From the NCBI RefSeq assembly GCF_001517085.1, contig NZ_LRAC01000098.1, positions 78,209 through 142,208 of the forward strand: a stretch of DNA of 64,000 bases. The letters run 5' to 3'. Under the pieces are notes generated by a model. The model saw only the letters and a program-made list of their open reading frames with translations. It ran no database searches and was not told the origin of the DNA. Shown piece after piece: positions 63,080 through 64,000 of the stretch. This stretch comes from Paenibacillus sp. DMB5. GTDB taxonomy: Bacteria; Bacillota; Bacilli; Paenibacillales; Paenibacillaceae. The translations under genes and the position numbers were made by a program. The stretch's first letter is position 1; every line of letters begins with the position of its first letter.

Positions 63080-63748
63080 ATGGATTTTGAAGAAGCGCAT
63101 GGATTATGGTTTGGCCGTCATTCAGCTGAGCGGAGCGGTGAGCGCAGAGGCAGGCTTTTGCGTGGACATCACTTTGCTGAGAAGCTGTTCGTGCAGAATG
63201 TGTGGTGGCCGCTGTTTCAATCTCTGGAGCATTTGCATCCGGAGTATGAGATCTATGACTGGAACCGCAAGTCCCAGTTTCTGGACTTTGCTTTTTTGCC
63301 TCCTAACGGCCCGCAGATCGGCGTTGAATGTGACGGATTTCAGAGTCATATTAAGGACATGGACCGGGAGAAGTTCAGCTATGCGCTGAACCGTGACAAC
63401 TTCCTCACCGGTATGGGCTGGCGGATGCTGCACTTTTCGTTCGATGACATCCAGCAGCGTCCTGAAGTATGCAGGATGCTGCTGCAGCTGGTGCTTGCGC
63501 CATATTTGGCGAAAAATGCAAGTGCTTCCGATCTGATCTCTGGAGAAAAAGAAGTACTCCGCCTCGCCTGGCGCCTGGGCCGGCCGCTGCGTCCGAAGGA
63601 TGTTGTGAACCACTTTGACGTTAATTTCCGGACGGCACAAAAGCTGCTGATTTCTCTGAGTGGGAAAGGGCTGATAAAGCCAGTGTGTTCGAAAGAACGG
63701 GTGCGGTACTACGAGGTGAACAGCATGCGACCGGAGCAATTGTGTTAG
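63080..63748 (+). CDS. PD-(D/E)XK nuclease-like (DUF559/Vsr-type) protein with a C-terminal winged helix
   Basis: A 222-residue protein; GGGAGGGG precedes ATG 63080. Residues about 50-140 carry the Vsr/DUF559 pattern: LDFAF (first Asp), IGVECDGFQSH (Glu-x-Asp with a following His), REKFSYALNRDNFLTGMGWRMLHF. Residues 150-222 look like a winged helix-turn-helix (RPLRPKDVVNHFDVNFRTAQKLLISL, then GLIKPVCSKERVRYYEV). A nuclease fold joined to a DNA-reading domain suggests a DNA repair, restriction or regulatory role. No methyltransferase is next to it. A repeat element follows 49 bases later. Confidence 0.72.
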   Translation: MDFEEAHGLWFGRHSAERSGERRGRLLRGHHFAEKLFVQNVWWPLFQSLEHLHPEYEIYDWNRKSQFLDFAFLPPNGPQIGVECDGFQSHIKDMDREKFSYALNRDNFLTGMGWRMLHFSFDDIQQRPEVCRMLLQLVLAPYLAKNASASDLISGEKEVLRLAWRLGRPLRPKDVVNHFDVNFRTAQKLLISLSGKGLIKPVCSKERVRYYEVNSMRPEQLC

Positions 63749-63796
63749 GTTAACCGGTGGTAAGTGGAGCGTGTCCAAAATTCTAAAGTCCGGCCG

Positions 63797-63985
63797 AATA
63801 ACTGCACTCTGTACAACTAAAATGACCATTTTGTTGGATATATAAGAAATAATTGCAGTCTGTGCAACTAAAATCCGCAATATTGCTTCTAAAGCCAAAA
63901 AATGCGAGGAATAGTTGCACAAATTGCAGTTAAAATTATTTTTTGAGCTAAAATAGCATTTTTAGATGCACAAAGTACACTTATT
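63797..63985. repeat. Four-module palindromic repeat element, copy C (subfamily 2)
   Basis: Four modules of 26 bp start at 63797, 63848, 63910 and 63960 (spacing 51, 62, 50). Modules 1-2 read AATAACTGCA/AATAATTGCA with TGCAACTAAAA ends; modules 3-4 read in the opposite sense, so the full 189 bp is a large imperfect palindrome. Module sequences agree with copy B and the spacing agrees with copies A and B. It is 49 bases after the stop of the nuclease-like gene. Confidence 0.85.
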
Positions 63986-64000
63986 CAGGCTGGTGGCTGG

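Overview
This window looks like a chromosomal segment of a Paenibacillus or a close relative (Bacillota, spore-forming). The grounds are a GerA-type spore germination operon, YjlC/Ndh, KipI/KipA/LamB-type 5-oxoprolinase genes, a T-box-controlled methionyl-tRNA synthetase, DUF3231, DUF3888 and DUF1292 proteins, strong GGAGG ribosome binding sites and frequent GTG/TTG starts. The content is ordinary chromosome; I see no prophage, transposase or CRISPR array.

Layout. 1-6.5 kb: end of an unknown gene, a repeat element, a frameshifted phosphatase-like gene, small secreted or unknown proteins, an SDR/LysR divergent pair. 6.5-9.2 kb: nitroreductase and the yjlC-ndh operon with Rex-like and Fnr-like operators. 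9.3-18.2 kb: SGNH hydrolase, methionine aminopeptidase, DJ-1/PfpI, HEAT-repeat protein, Rrf2 regulator, catE-like dioxygenase with an NAD(P)-binding reductase, NhaK-type antiporter, GNAT. 18.3-21.3 kb: ThrE exporter pair, YitT, DUF3231. 21.4-29.1 kb: carbohydrate block with an AraC regulator, GH127 beta-L-arabinofuranosidase, GH94 cellobiose phosphorylase and its LacI regulator with two matching operators. 29.2-35 kb: LytTR-ABC module and a Fur-controlled siderophore-binding lipoprotein with a Btr-like AraC sensor. 35-39.7 kb: pxpB-pxpC-pxpA, then glnK and amt with a GlnR/TnrA box. 39.9-44.3 kb: secreted papain-like protease and membrane partner, ferritin-like/DUF1796 pair, a low-GC acetyltransferase cassette and tRNA-Val. 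44.4-54.3 kb: Nudix, metG with T-box, ger operon, MBL hydrolase, small proteins. 54.3-64 kb: arginine decarboxylase, MFS, gnd, aroK, rhodanese, aroA, CoA-binding protein, a nuclease-like protein.

Two observations matter most. First, three intergenic elements (about 235-420, 25084-25271, 63797-63985) share one architecture: four palindromic modules of about 25 bp, starting 50, then 61-62, then 50-51 bp apart, with modules 1-2 inverted relative to 3-4, so each whole element of about 188 bp is a large imperfect palindrome. They belong to two sequence subfamilies and each begins 24-50 bp after the stop of a plus-strand gene. I know of no named family with this design. Second, nine genes, including the housekeeping gene aroA, are each broken by a single missing base, mostly in a short G/C run. 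That pattern fits sequence error better than gene decay, so I annotate them as genes with a suspected indel.
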